Of a DNA stretch of 64,000 bases, positions 10,332-18,567 are shown piece after piece. The DNA comes from Streptomyces iakyrus (lineage in GTDB: Bacteria > Actinomycetota > Actinomycetes > Streptomycetales > Streptomycetaceae): NCBI RefSeq assembly GCF_000717055.1, contig NZ_JNXI01000019.1, forward strand, positions 1 to 64,000, read 5' to 3'. The notes below the pieces were generated by a model. It was not told the DNA's origin, did not search any database, and was given only the letters and a program-made list of their open reading frames with translations. The stretch's first letter is position 1; each line of letters opens with the position of its first letter. Made by a program: the position numbers and the translations under genes.

Positions 10332-10368
10332 CTGTCGGTCCGCCCAAACTACCCTCGCCCACCGACAG
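10332..10368 (-). promoter_or_regulatory. Hairpin with T-run just upstream of manB (possible attenuator)
   Basis: On the minus strand CTGTCGGT (10361-10368) pairs perfectly with ACCGACAG (10332-10339) across 21 bases. It is followed at once by TACTTTTT and then the manB ribosome site. The layout resembles an intrinsic terminator placed between the DUF3499 gene and manB, either ending the upstream transcript or attenuating manB. Confidence 0.45.
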
Positions 10369-10521
10369 CGCGCCGGGCGGTCGTCGAGAGGACTCCCAGC
10401 CGTAACTTCAGGTCAGGGCGGCATCCCGCCCGGGACCGGTGAGGTTCTGCGAGGAGATCATCTTGCCGAGGACGCCGGCGGAAGTGTCCGAGCCGGTACG
10501 GCGACGCCGAACCAGGGTGGG

Positions 10522-10944
10522 TCAGTTGTCGGGCGACCGCAGAACCCGCAGGTGGCCGCGTCGCGCGACTTCCCTCGGGTCGGCCCCGCGGCCTCCGCCG
10601 CCGGCCTCGGCCGCCCGCTCCTGGGGACGGGCGGCCTCGCGCACGGCGTTCGCAAGCGCTTCCAGGTCGTCGCCGCTGGGGCGGGCCGGGGCCGAGCCGT
10701 CGAGGAGCCGGACGACCTCCCAGCCGCGCGGGGCGGTGAGGCGCTCGGAGTGCTCGGCGCACAGGTCGTAGCAGTGGGGTTCGGCGTAGGTGGCGAGCGG
10801 GCCGAGGACCGCGGTCGAGTCGGCGTAGACGTACGTCAGCGTCGCGACGGCGGGACGGCCGCAGGCGGTGCGCGAACAGCGACGTACAGGGCTCACGACG
10901 TTGGACGGTACCGCACTCTTGAGCGGGCCGCGACGACTCTCCAC
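10522..10944 (-). CDS. DUF3499 family protein
   Basis: About 140 residues. The core VSPVRRCSRTACGRPAVATL is followed by YAEPHCYDLCAEHSERL, giving a C-x4-C ... C-x3-C set that suggests a small zinc-binding fold. This family is found across actinobacteria immediately beside manB. The tail is Ala/Arg/Gly-rich and less conserved. The start is uncertain: GTG at 10944 (MESRRGPLKS) and GTG at 10896 (at VSPVRRC) are both possible and neither has a strong ribosome site. Function unknown; genomic linkage to mannose and wall genes is the only clue. Confidence 0.8.
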   Translation of the reverse strand: MESRRGPLKSAVPSNVVSPVRRCSRTACGRPAVATLTYVYADSTAVLGPLATYAEPHCYDLCAEHSERLTAPRGWEVVRLLDGSAPARPSGDDLEALANAVREAARPQERAAEAGGGGRGADPREVARRGHLRVLRSPDN

Positions 10945-11238
10945 CAGGTCACCCCACCGTGTCGTGCTGTGAAACGCCCCACACACCCCTTCGGGCACAC
11001 CGCGCTGACCTGCCGGGACATCGCTGTCCGGAGTGCCGGACGGTGCCGCAAGCGGTCAATAGTCATCACAAAACCCTCAATTGCCATGAGGTCGCCGGTC
11101 TCGGCGGGATACGGATTTGAGCCCAACCTTGGCTTGAATGGTCATGTAACGACATGCCGTGCGGCGCGGCCGGAAGCCGCCCGTGCCGCCGTGCGGTGCC
11201 GGGCGCGGGGGCGCGGCGGGGACTACCCTTCACCAGTG

Positions 11239-11694
11239 ATGGACAAGCCCGTACCGCCCCGTGCCGCCGCCCCCGGGCCCCGCCGTCGTGATCGACACGG
11301 ACGGGGCATGCGCGGCCCCATCGCACCGCCGCAGGTGCCGCTGGCCGCGAGCCGCGCGGAGGCGTTCGCCGATCTGGTGCAGGACTCCGTGGAGCGCCTG
11401 GAGCGCCGGTGGCCGCAGCTCGCCGACATCGACTTCCTCGTCCTGGAGGTGCCACGGCTCGACGGGCCGGGCCAGGCCTGGAACGACGAGGCGGTTCCGC
11501 TCGGCGGCACGATCAGCGCCCGCGAGGGCCGCCCCGCGCGCGTGGTCGTCTACCGGCGGCCGGTCGAGATCCGCACCAAGGGGCGCGACGAGCGGGCGGC
11601 GCTGGTGCACGAGGTCGTCGTCGAGCAGGTCGCCGAACTCCTCGGGCTGACGCCGGAGACGGTCGATCCGCGTTACGGCGAGGACCAGGGCTGA
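11239..11694 (+). CDS. Zincin-like metallopeptidase family protein with degenerate metal site
   Basis: 151 residues. The core (AEAFADLVQDSVERLERRWPQL, then RVVVYRRPVEIRTKGRDERAALVHEV) follows the short 'metallopeptidase family' zincins whose normal site is HExxHH. Here the motif reads HEVVVEQVAELLG, so the second histidine of HExxH is a valine. A TACCCT six bases before a GTG at 11236, followed directly by this ATG, suggests leaderless transcription with no Shine-Dalgarno site. It is divergent from the DUF3499 gene and conserved beside it in mycobacteria (from memory), so the altered site may be a real subfamily trait rather than decay. Confidence 0.8.
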   Translation: MDKPVPPRAAAPGPRRRDRHGRGMRGPIAPPQVPLAASRAEAFADLVQDSVERLERRWPQLADIDFLVLEVPRLDGPGQAWNDEAVPLGGTISAREGRPARVVVYRRPVEIRTKGRDERAALVHEVVVEQVAELLGLTPETVDPRYGEDQG

Positions 11695-11742
11695 GCCGCC
11701 GGTTCCCGGCGCGGCAGACCTGCTTCTGAGGCACCGGCAGAC

Positions 11743-13275
11743 CTACTTCTGGAGCACCGACAGGTCCTCGTCCGCCTCCGGGACGGCCACCGTGCCGCGG
11801 TCGTCCGGCAGGGTCTGCACGGTGAAGGCGGGGACGCCGCCCTCGGTCGCCGCCAGGGTGCGGGCTCCGTAGACCGGGCCGCCGGAGACCGGCTCGACCG
11901 TGATCGCGTAGGTGCCCTTCAGGCCGCCGGGGACCGGGGGTGCGATGTCCTGGGTGGTGCCGGCCTTGAGCGTGTACGTCTTCGACACCGGGGTCCCGCC
12001 CTCGCTGCCGGCCGAGGCGGTGACCTTGACCGTGGCGGCGGCGTTGGGGGCCGTCAGGGACAGGGTGCTGTCCTTGCCGCTGTTGCCCGCGGACGTCGCG
12101 CGCGTGCCGACGGGACGGCTCGCCGGGATGAACGCCGTCTCCTGCTTGTCGCCCTTGCCGCGTACCACCCGCAGGGCCGCCACGACCGGCACGGACCGGT
12201 CCGCCGGCGTCAGGACCAGGGAGCCCGCCTCACCGCGGGTGACGTCGCCGAGGTCGACGGCGGTCGTCATGCCGCCCTTGACGTGCACGGTCTCGTGACC
12301 GGCCGGCGTGATCAGCCCGGAGGGGGAGGCCAGCCGCACCTTCAGGTCCGCGTCCGCGTCGGCGGGGGTGAAGGCGACCAGGCGCACGGAGGTGGCGTCC
12401 TTGGGGATGCCGGGCAGGACCAGGCTGCCCGACGGGTCGGCGGACGCGGCCAGCCAGTCACCGCCGAGCTTGTCGTCCAGGGCCTGCACGGCGGCGCCCA
12501 CGCGTCCGCTGCGGACGTTGACGTGCACGGTGAGGTCGGTCTGCCGCTCGTCGGTGAGGGTGGACAACAGGACCGGCTCGCTGGAGTGCGGCGGGACCGT
12601 GATGCCCTCCCCCACCGCGGACTTCAGGGCGCCGTCCTTGCCGTAGAGCTCGATGTCGACCACGGCGGCCGAGTCGTCGGGGTTGGTCAGGTGGACGTAG
12701 TCGGTGCGGTCGGCGTCCGTGCCGGCTCCGGGGAACCAGAAGTCGGTGTCCGGAGCGGTGCAGTTGACGCCCTGCAGGCCCCGGCCGGTCCCCGCGGCGA
12801 CCTCGGTCGTCTCCTGGACGGTCCAGCCGGGCGCGAACCTGCCGTCCGCGGTCCCGACGAGGGCGGGCGCGTCGCCGCCGGAGCTGTCGCCGGTGACCGG
12901 CTTGCCGGGCTCCTTGGGCGTCAGCACCGGTTCCGCGGGCTTGTCCTTGCCGGACTTCCCGTCGTCCTTGCCCGTGCCTTCTTCCTTGCTGTCGGCCGGG
13001 GCGTCCGCCGACTCCTCGGTGGCCGCCCGCAGTTCGGCCTTGCCGCCGCTCCCGGTGCCCTTCGTGACGGGCGTGAAGGACGTGTAGGACGTCTCGGCGA
13101 GGTCGGACGTGCTGGGCGCCGGGCACAGCAGACTCGTGCGCTCCACGGGCAGTTGGGCGGCCGCCTTGGCGGCGGTGTCCGTGCCCGGGGCGTCCGGAGC
13201 CGACAGCGCGGCGAAGCCGGTGACGGCGGCGAGCGCGGTCGTGCCGGCGATCAGGGACAGGGTGGTGCGGTTCAC
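11743..13275 (-). CDS. DUF5719 family secreted protein
   Basis: 510 residues. It has an N-terminal signal (MNRTTLSLIAGTTALAAVTGFAALSAP), a Lys/Glu/Asp-rich linker around residues 85-130, then a long beta-rich region with repeated short domains (VHLTNPDDSAAVVDIELYGKDG; VLPGIPKDATSVRLVAFTPAD). I assign it to DUF5719 from context and length. It overlaps the upstream glycosyltransferase gene by four bases (ATGA), so the two are translationally coupled and probably work together at the cell surface. No catalytic motif is apparent. Several TonB-like or Ig-like beta repeats would fit a scaffold role, but that is inference. Confidence 0.75.
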   Translation of the reverse strand: MNRTTLSLIAGTTALAAVTGFAALSAPDAPGTDTAAKAAAQLPVERTSLLCPAPSTSDLAETSYTSFTPVTKGTGSGGKAELRAATEESADAPADSKEEGTGKDDGKSGKDKPAEPVLTPKEPGKPVTGDSSGGDAPALVGTADGRFAPGWTVQETTEVAAGTGRGLQGVNCTAPDTDFWFPGAGTDADRTDYVHLTNPDDSAAVVDIELYGKDGALKSAVGEGITVPPHSSEPVLLSTLTDERQTDLTVHVNVRSGRVGAAVQALDDKLGGDWLAASADPSGSLVLPGIPKDATSVRLVAFTPADADADLKVRLASPSGLITPAGHETVHVKGGMTTAVDLGDVTRGEAGSLVLTPADRSVPVVAALRVVRGKGDKQETAFIPASRPVGTRATSAGNSGKDSTLSLTAPNAAATVKVTASAGSEGGTPVSKTYTLKAGTTQDIAPPVPGGLKGTYAITVEPVSGGPVYGARTLAATEGGVPAFTVQTLPDDRGTVAVPEADEDLSVLQK

Positions 13276-16200
13276 TGCTGGCTCCCGTCGGGACGCTCAC
13301 TGCCCGTGCCGTGGGGGTGGTGCTGCTGCGCCGGGTCGTACGGCGTGCCGTAGCCCTGCTGGTAGGCCTGGTCGTAGCCCTGCTGGTCGTACGGCGGGTT
13401 CTGGCCCTGCCCCCCGTACGCGTACGGGTCGTACTGGCCGCCCTGATAGGGGTCCGGCTGGTACTGCTGCCCGTAGGCGTCCGCCGGGTACGGGGTGTTC
13501 TGGTACTGGTCGCCGTAGTTCGCGTACTGGCCGCCCTGGTAGGCGGTGTTCTCCCACTCGGCGTGGTTCTGCTGCGGGGGCACGGCCACCGGCGGCTGCT
13601 GCGGCTGCGGGGGCGGGAACTCCTCGGGGCCCGCGGTCTCCTCGGCCTCGGACTCGGCCTCCGCCTGGGCGCGCAGGCGCCGGGCACGGCGGCCCTCGCC
13701 GGCGACGGCCTGGGCCGGGACGGCCGGCTCCTCGGGGAGGTCGTCGTCGATGTCGCGGCGCCGGCCTGGCAGGGCGAGCACTACCAGGACGACGGCGAGC
13801 AGGCCCTGGGCCCACAGCCAGGCCGTGTGGCCGATCGGGTCGTCGTAGGTGACGTCCAGCCTGCCGCCGGTGGCGGGCAGTTCGAAGCCCTGGGCCCAGC
13901 CGTCGACCGTGGTGGGGGTCAGCGGCTTGCCGTCGAGCGTGGCGGACCAGCCGTCGGAGGCGGAGTCGGCGAGGCGCAGCACGCGTCCGTCCGCGCCGGT
14001 CGGGATCGTCGTGTGGATGTCGACGGGTCCGGCGGCGACGGGCTGCGGGGTACCGGCGGATCCGGAGGCGGGGGCGATGGTGGCGCGCGCGACCTCACGG
14101 TTGACGCGCCACAGGGCGCCGCCGTCCTGCTGGCTGAGGCGGGTCAGGCCGGGCGTGGCGTCGAGGACGCGGGTGACCTCGCGGGGCGCGCCCTGGTGGA
14201 CGAGGACGTAGCGCACGGCGAAGCCGCCGAGCTGGCCGGCCTGGTCCGCGCCGGAACCGGCGACCAGGTTGGCGACGACCTTGTCGAGCCTGCTGTTCTC
14301 CCCGTCGGCGGCGGCGATCTCGCCGTCGCCCAGGCGGGCGCCCGAGCCGCGGACCAGCATGTAGCCGACATGGGCGCCGGAGTCGCTGTCGAGGACGAGG
14401 GTGCGGGCCTGGTCGCGGGTGCCGCTCTCCTCGGCGACGAACGCCGGGACCTGGGTCGGGTCGCGCCGCTCCAGCGGGCCGTCGGCGCCCCGGATCATCC
14501 AGCCGGCGGCGATGAGCAGCGGGCCCGCGGCCGAGGCGAAGGCGATCAGGACGGCGACCGGCTGGCGCCAGCCGAAGCTCTGCTCGGCCACCCGCGCGCG
14601 GGCGCCGTCGGCGCCGAGCGCGGCGGCGGCCAGCAGGGCGATGCCGTAGACGAGGGTCGCCGGGCCGGCCCAGGTGGAGCCGTTGGCCAGGACCGCGAAG
14701 ACGAAGCCGGTCAGGGCGACCGCCCAGGCCGTCCAGATGCCCGACTGGCGTTCCGAGCGGACCAGGGCGGCGAGGGCGGCGAGCACGATGCCGATGAGCA
14801 TGAGGCCGCTGACGGTGCCGGGGCCGCCCGGGCTGGCGCCGAGCAGGTCGAGGGCGGAGGCGGCCGAGGGGCCGTAGTCGAGGCCCGCTTCCTTCAGGAA
14901 GCCGAACGGGAGCAGCGTCAGCGACCAGGGCGCGAGGAGCAGCAGGGGGGTACCGAGCTGGGCGAGGAACCGCAGCCCGTAGGCCGTGATGTCGCTCCGG
15001 CGCAGCACCAGCAGCCCGATGCCGAGCAGCAGCGCGATGGGCCACACGATCGGCGTGAAGGCGGTGGTGATGGTCAGCAGCAGCGCGTACGCCCAGGTGG
15101 CGCGCCAGCTGCCGCGGGCCCCGGCGGAGTTCGTCAGGCCGCCGGCCGCGATGCCCGCGCGGGCGATGAGCGGCAGCAGCACGGCCAGGACGGCGGTGCC
15201 GATGCGGCCGCCGGCGAGGGCGCCGGTGGCGGCGGGCAGGAAGGCGTAGACGACGGCCGCCCAGGCGCGCAGCAGACGGGACTCGACGAGCGGGCGGGAG
15301 GCGAAGTAGGCGGCGACGCCGGCCAGGGGCACCGAGCCGACGAGCAGGACCGTGACGGCCAGGCCGGTCGAACCGAACAGCAGGGACGCCAGCATCGCCA
15401 CGAGCGCGATGTACGGCGGCGCGGACGAGGTGCCGCCGGCGCCGACCGGATGCCAGGCGTCCAGGTAGCGCGACCACAGCTCGGCGGAATCGGCCGGGGC
15501 GGGCAGCAGGGCGCCGCCCGCGAGGGCACCGCCGCCCAGGAGCTGACGGCAGGCGGCCAGGGAGACGAGCAGCAGTACCAGGAAGAGGACCGGGCCGGGC
15601 TTGCGCGCGATGCGCTTGAGCCGGGCGAACTGCTCGATCTCCAGGAAGTCGGCGTCGTCGCCGCCGGGGCCCGACTCGACGGCACCGCCGTGCCGTCCCG
15701 CGCCGGCGGCGACCTCCGGGTCGGAGCGGCCGACGAGGCTGCTCGCGACCTGCTCGACGGTGACGCGGACGGTCGCGCCGGGCGGCGGGAACAGCGCCCG
15801 CAGCTCGCCCTTGTCGATCCGGGGTGCGCCTCTGCCGCGCCGCCCGGCGAGGATCCGCTCGGGCCGGAGCAGCGTGCCCAGCAGGCCGCGGATCTCGTCG
15901 ACGGCCTGCCCTGGGACCTTGCCGACCAGGTAGGCCACGGTCCGCAGCAGGGTGCCGAGCACGATCCGCAGCATCACCCAGGGGAGGACGGCCGTACGCG
16001 AGTTGACGAGCAGGGTGTAGACCGCGCCGGCCTTGTCGACCTTGTGCGGGGAGGCGGCCGTACGGCCCATGCAGTCGACCGTGCGGCGCTCGCGGCTGGA
16101 CGCCTCGGCGTGGCGGACGACCGCCTCGGGGGCGACCAGGACGCGGTAACCGGCCGCGTGCGCGCGCCAGCACAGGTCGACGTCGTCGCGCATGAGGGGC

Positions 16201-16940
16201 AGGTGGCGGTCGAATCCGCCGAGCTGCTCGAAGACGTCGCGGCGCACGAGCATGCCGGCGGTCGACACCGAGAGCACGGTCCGGACGTGGTCGTGCTGGC
16301 CCTGGTCCTGTTCGCGGCGGTCGAGGCCGGTCCAGCGGCGGCCCGAGTTGGCGATGGAGACGCCGACCTCCAGCAGCTGCCGCCGGTCGTACCAGCCGCG
16401 GAGCTTGGGGCCCACCACGGCGACGTCCTCGCGGCCCAGCTCGTACTCGTTCTCCACGACCCGCAGCAGCTGGGCCAGGGCGTCCGGGTCCGGGGCGCAG
16501 TCGTCGTGCAGCAGCCACAGCCACTGCACCGGCTCGCCGTGCGGCAGTTCGGGCAGGTCGTAGGCGTCGTCGCGCCACGAGCGCGTGACGGGGTCCCAGC
16601 CGCTGGGGCGCTTCAGGTACGGCAGCTCGTCCGGGGTGAGGACCGGGGCGGTGCGGCCGCACTCCTCGACGGCCTGGCCGAAGCCGGTGCGGCGGGCGAG
16701 GTGCAGCACGCGGTCGGCGCCGAGGGCGTCGGTGACCAGCTGGGCGGAGGCGTCCGCGCTGCCGGTGTCGGCGCCCATCGCGTACTGGACGGGGCGCTCC
16801 TGGCCGAGCAGCCCGGCGAGCGCGTCGGGCAGCCAGCGGGCGCCGTCGTGGGAGACGAGGACCGCGGTCACCACATGACGCGGGAACTCAGGTGTGGCAG
16901 CGGCGTCGTGATGGGCTGCCGAGTGGCTGTGCACGGACAT
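13272..16940 (-). CDS. Large membrane glycosyltransferase, family 2
   Basis: 1222 residues. An N-terminal GT-A domain is seen (HVVTAVLVSHDGARWLPDAL, then WLLHDDCAPDPDAL with the DD nucleotide/metal motif, and MRDDVDLCWRAHAAGYRVL). It is followed by a long region with about a dozen membrane segments (roughly residues 440-820) and an extracytoplasmic beta-rich part. The C-terminus after the last membrane span is cytoplasmic, acidic then Gln/Tyr/Pro-rich (repeats of YxxQYQxxPY type). The architecture resembles polyprenyl-phosphate-linked wall polymer glycosyltransferases of actinobacteria. Coupled by ATGA overlap to the DUF5719 gene. Substrate unknown; nearby mannose genes suggest a mannose-containing polymer. 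Confidence 0.9.
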   Translation of the reverse strand: MSVHSHSAAHHDAAATPEFPRHVVTAVLVSHDGARWLPDALAGLLGQERPVQYAMGADTGSADASAQLVTDALGADRVLHLARRTGFGQAVEECGRTAPVLTPDELPYLKRPSGWDPVTRSWRDDAYDLPELPHGEPVQWLWLLHDDCAPDPDALAQLLRVVENEYELGREDVAVVGPKLRGWYDRRQLLEVGVSIANSGRRWTGLDRREQDQGQHDHVRTVLSVSTAGMLVRRDVFEQLGGFDRHLPLMRDDVDLCWRAHAAGYRVLVAPEAVVRHAEASSRERRTVDCMGRTAASPHKVDKAGAVYTLLVNSRTAVLPWVMLRIVLGTLLRTVAYLVGKVPGQAVDEIRGLLGTLLRPERILAGRRGRGAPRIDKGELRALFPPPGATVRVTVEQVASSLVGRSDPEVAAGAGRHGGAVESGPGGDDADFLEIEQFARLKRIARKPGPVLFLVLLLVSLAACRQLLGGGALAGGALLPAPADSAELWSRYLDAWHPVGAGGTSSAPPYIALVAMLASLLFGSTGLAVTVLLVGSVPLAGVAAYFASRPLVESRLLRAWAAVVYAFLPAATGALAGGRIGTAVLAVLLPLIARAGIAAGGLTNSAGARGSWRATWAYALLLTITTAFTPIVWPIALLLGIGLLVLRRSDITAYGLRFLAQLGTPLLLLAPWSLTLLPFGFLKEAGLDYGPSAASALDLLGASPGGPGTVSGLMLIGIVLAALAALVRSERQSGIWTAWAVALTGFVFAVLANGSTWAGPATLVYGIALLAAAALGADGARARVAEQSFGWRQPVAVLIAFASAAGPLLIAAGWMIRGADGPLERRDPTQVPAFVAEESGTRDQARTLVLDSDSGAHVGYMLVRGSGARLGDGEIAAADGENSRLDKVVANLVAGSGADQAGQLGGFAVRYVLVHQGAPREVTRVLDATPGLTRLSQQDGGALWRVNREVARATIAPASGSAGTPQPVAAGPVDIHTTIPTGADGRVLRLADSASDGWSATLDGKPLTPTTVDGWAQGFELPATGGRLDVTYDDPIGHTAWLWAQGLLAVVLVVLALPGRRRDIDDDLPEEPAVPAQAVAGEGRRARRLRAQAEAESEAEETAGPEEFPPPQPQQPPVAVPPQQNHAEWENTAYQGGQYANYGDQYQNTPYPADAYGQQYQPDPYQGGQYDPYAYGGQGQNPPYDQQGYDQAYQQGYGTPYDPAQQHHPHGTGSERPDGSQQ

Positions 16941-17042
16941 CGAGGTACGGGCCCCGGTTCGGTGGACTGCGGTGGACGCCCGCGCCCTCAGGGGGCGGTG
17001 GGGCGTCTCGGACGAGCGACCACACTATCGGCTGCACGGAAG

Positions 17043-17083
17043 ACGGCCCGCCGCCTGTGGATAACCCACGGGCGACGGGCCGT
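17043..17083 (-). terminator. Terminator of whiB
   Basis: Imperfect long hairpin: ACGGCCCG (17043-17050) with CGGGCCGT (17076-17083), then CGCC/GGCG and GTGG/CCAC inner pairs around a short ATAA loop. It lies 20 bases beyond the whiB stop. Confidence 0.75.
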
Positions 17084-17102
17084 TCACGCAGAGGGGTGGG
17101 GG

Positions 17103-17366
17103 TCAGACGGCCGCCTTCTTCAGCCGGCGGCGCTCCCGCTCGGACAGGCCGCCCCAGATGCCGAACCGCTCGTCGTTGGCGAGGGCGTACTCGAGGCACT
17201 CGGAGCGGACCTCACAGGCGAGGCAGACCTTCTTGGCCTCCCTGGTCGAGCCGCCCTTCTCGGGGAAGAAGGACTCGGGGTCGGTCTGGGCGCACAGCGC
17301 GCGCTCCTGCCAGCCGAGTTCCTCGTCCGCGTCGTCGACCAGCAGTTGCTGCACCGTCTCGGTCAT
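17103..17366 (-). CDS. whiB: WhiB transcription factor (Fe-S, sporulation septation)
   Basis: 87 residues, matching classical WhiB almost residue for residue as I remember it. It carries the four [4Fe-4S] cysteines C25, C48, C51 and C57, the GIWGG turn at 69-73 and the basic C-terminal ERERRRLKKA that contacts DNA and sigma factor. In Streptomyces WhiB acts with WhiA to stop aerial growth and start sporulation septation. The chosen ATG (MTETVQQLL) is 34 codons inside the open frame and agrees with the known protein. It is separated from cysteine dioxygenase by about 660 bases of divergent regulatory DNA. Confidence 0.97.
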   Translation of the reverse strand: MTETVQQLLVDDADEELGWQERALCAQTDPESFFPEKGGSTREAKKVCLACEVRSECLEYALANDERFGIWGGLSERERRRLKKAAV

Positions 17367-17438
17367 GTGCGCCCCTCGTCTGTCTTCGCGTCCCCGTGAT
17401 CTAGCCGTTACCGATTCCGGCTGAACGACACGAGTGAA

Positions 17439-17468
17439 ATTACAAGTGTGCTGCTCCGGGCGAGTCAA
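17439..17468 (-). promoter_or_regulatory. Candidate whiB promoter
   Basis: Minus-strand TTGACT (17463-17468) and TGTAAT (17439-17444), spaced by 18 bases, about 75 bases upstream of the whiB start. whiB of S. coelicolor is known to have more than one promoter, one being developmentally controlled through BldM; I cannot tell which this corresponds to. Confidence 0.5.
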
Positions 17469-17806
17469 GCCGAGATCTGCTATTGAGCCCCTTATTCACT
17501 CTGCGGAACCAAGCCCATGCGGAAAGTGTTCAAATCACCATAAAACCTGACACACGGGTGGAGCCCACGAGGGCCCACACGTTCCGCCGGACCCCTCGCA
17601 GACCTCTACGGAGAAGGACGCCCAGGAGTTCGATCTCGTTCCGACACGCACGTCGAAGCGAAACGGATCACAGTCGGATCACGACTACGCAACGGGGTTT
17701 GCGCGCCCGGTTGGACGCCATGTGTCCCGGGCGGGCCATGAACAAACCTTTCATCTGAGCGATCGACCGGATGAGGTGAACCACATCCCACATACCGGGT
17801 GTCGAG
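17469..17806. other. Intergenic DNA between whiB and cysteine dioxygenase leader; no gene seen
   Basis: The stretch is locally AT-richer than coding DNA (for example around 17500-17560 and 17640-17700) and has no reading frame with host-like codon use. It most likely holds upstream control sites for the developmentally regulated whiB gene. I could not define a specific site with confidence. Confidence 0.5.
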
Positions 17807-17835
17807 TTGACAGTGGAGGTGTGAACCGGTGTCCT
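17807..17835 (+). promoter_or_regulatory. Candidate promoter of the cysteine dioxygenase leader transcript
   Basis: TTGACA (17807-17812), 17-base spacer, TGTCCT (17830-17835). Seven bases separate the -10 box from an ATG at 17843, so transcription would be expected to begin at or next to that ATG, giving a leaderless short reading frame. Confidence 0.5.
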
Positions 17836-17842
17836 TGTGGGC

Positions 17843-17935
17843 ATGCTCGCGAACTCGGCACTCACCTCGACCCGCACCGCCGGGTCCCACGGTGCTGCCC
17901 GCGCTCGCTGTAGCTGTTGCTGTCCCAGCTGTTGA
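17843..17935 (+). CDS. Cys-rich leader peptide upstream of cysteine dioxygenase
   Basis: A 30-codon reading frame, ATG to TGA, ending ARARCSCCCPSC: five cysteines in the last eight residues and none before. It sits between a good -35 element and cysteine dioxygenase, 90 bases before that gene. With the predicted start of transcription at the ATG it would be leaderless. Leaderless poly-cysteine short frames are known from mycobacteria as cysteine-responsive attenuators (from memory), so by analogy this peptide would sense charged tRNA-Cys through ribosome speed over its Cys codons. An in-frame GTG six bases earlier is an alternative start. The reading frame is directly seen; the regulatory role is inference. 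Confidence 0.6.
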   Translation: MLANSALTSTRTAGSHGAARARCSCCCPSC

Positions 17936-17982
17936 GCCACACCCGCTCCAGCTGAAGGCCGAGCCACCACCCGTGCCTCGGC
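17926..17982 (+). promoter_or_regulatory. Hairpins overlapping the leader-peptide stop (attenuator candidate)
   Basis: Stem A: CAGCTG (17926-17931) plus GAGC (17934-17937) pair with GCTC (17945-17948) plus CAGCTG (17949-17954), with only a TT bulge, and contain the leader stop codon. CAGCTG at 17926 could also pair with the AGCTG in the Cys codons (17912-17916), an alternative that excludes stem A. Stem B: GCCGAG (17958-17963) with CTCGGC (17977-17982), followed by a pyrimidine-rich run. Mutually exclusive pairing over Cys codons is the usual layout of an attenuator. Confidence 0.5.
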
Positions 17983-18025
17983 TCCGTTCCCTCTGACCTT
18001 CTTTCACTGAGGAACCAGGCACCCC

Positions 18026-18532
18026 ATGAACAGCGACAGCGACCTCCAGATCGCCGGCGACATCCTCGAAGTCACGCACCTCCTCCAGACCCCCCGCGAG
18101 CACCCGGCCACGGTCGCCGAGTTCGTCGGCCTGGCCCGTTCCCTCGCCGAGGACCGCTCCCAGTGGGAGCACCTCGTCCGCTACGACGCCACCACCCGCT
18201 GGTACCACCGGCTGCGCACCGGCCCCGGCTACGAGGTGTGGCTGCTGTCCTGGGTCCCCGGGCAGGGCAGCGGGCCGCACGACCACGGCCGCTCCTCCGG
18301 CGTGCTGACCGTGCTGGACGGCACGCTGACCGAGCGCACGGAGCGGGGCACGCGCGCCTTGCGGGCGGGCGCGCAGCGCGTGTTCGCGCCGGGGTACGTG
18401 CACGAAGTGGTCAACGACGCGCTGGAGCCGGCGGTGAGCCTGCACGTCTACTACCCGGGCCTCACCGAGATGCCGATGCACACCGCCCCGCACTGCGAGG
18501 CGCGAGCCCTGCCGGGTGCCGTGACTGCCTGA
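18026..18532 (+). CDS. Cysteine dioxygenase
   Basis: 168-residue cupin-type iron enzyme that oxidises cysteine to cysteine sulfinate. Iron ligands are visible as H85 and H87 ([10 protein letters not shown]) and H126 (YVHEVVN); the C-terminal SLHVYYPGL carries the family's His/Tyr active-site pair. It starts at ATG with GAGGAA about 11 bases upstream. It is preceded by the Cys-rich leader peptide, which suggests control by cysteine supply. It is followed after 35 bases by fbiA, so they may share a transcript. Confidence 0.93.
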   Translation: MNSDSDLQIAGDILEVTHLLQTPREHPATVAEFVGLARSLAEDRSQWEHLVRYDATTRWYHRLRTGPGYEVWLLSWVPGQGSGPHDHGRSSGVLTVLDGTLTERTERGTRALRAGAQRVFAPGYVHEVVNDALEPAVSLHVYYPGLTEMPMHTAPHCEARALPGAVTA

Positions 18533-18567
18533 CCCGGATGTCGTAGCCGCCTGCAAGACTGTCGCCC

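Noticed and set aside
13311..17399. A 1362-codon open frame on the plus strand over the large glycosyltransferase and whiB
   Set aside because: It is antisense to well-recognised proteins. Its predicted product is a low-complexity Gly/Arg/Val/Asp/Glu sequence of the kind produced by GC-rich third positions of the other strand.
17606..18556. A 316-codon minus-strand frame over cysteine dioxygenase
   Set aside because: Antisense to the dioxygenase, whose cupin metal site is intact; the minus-strand product has no family features.
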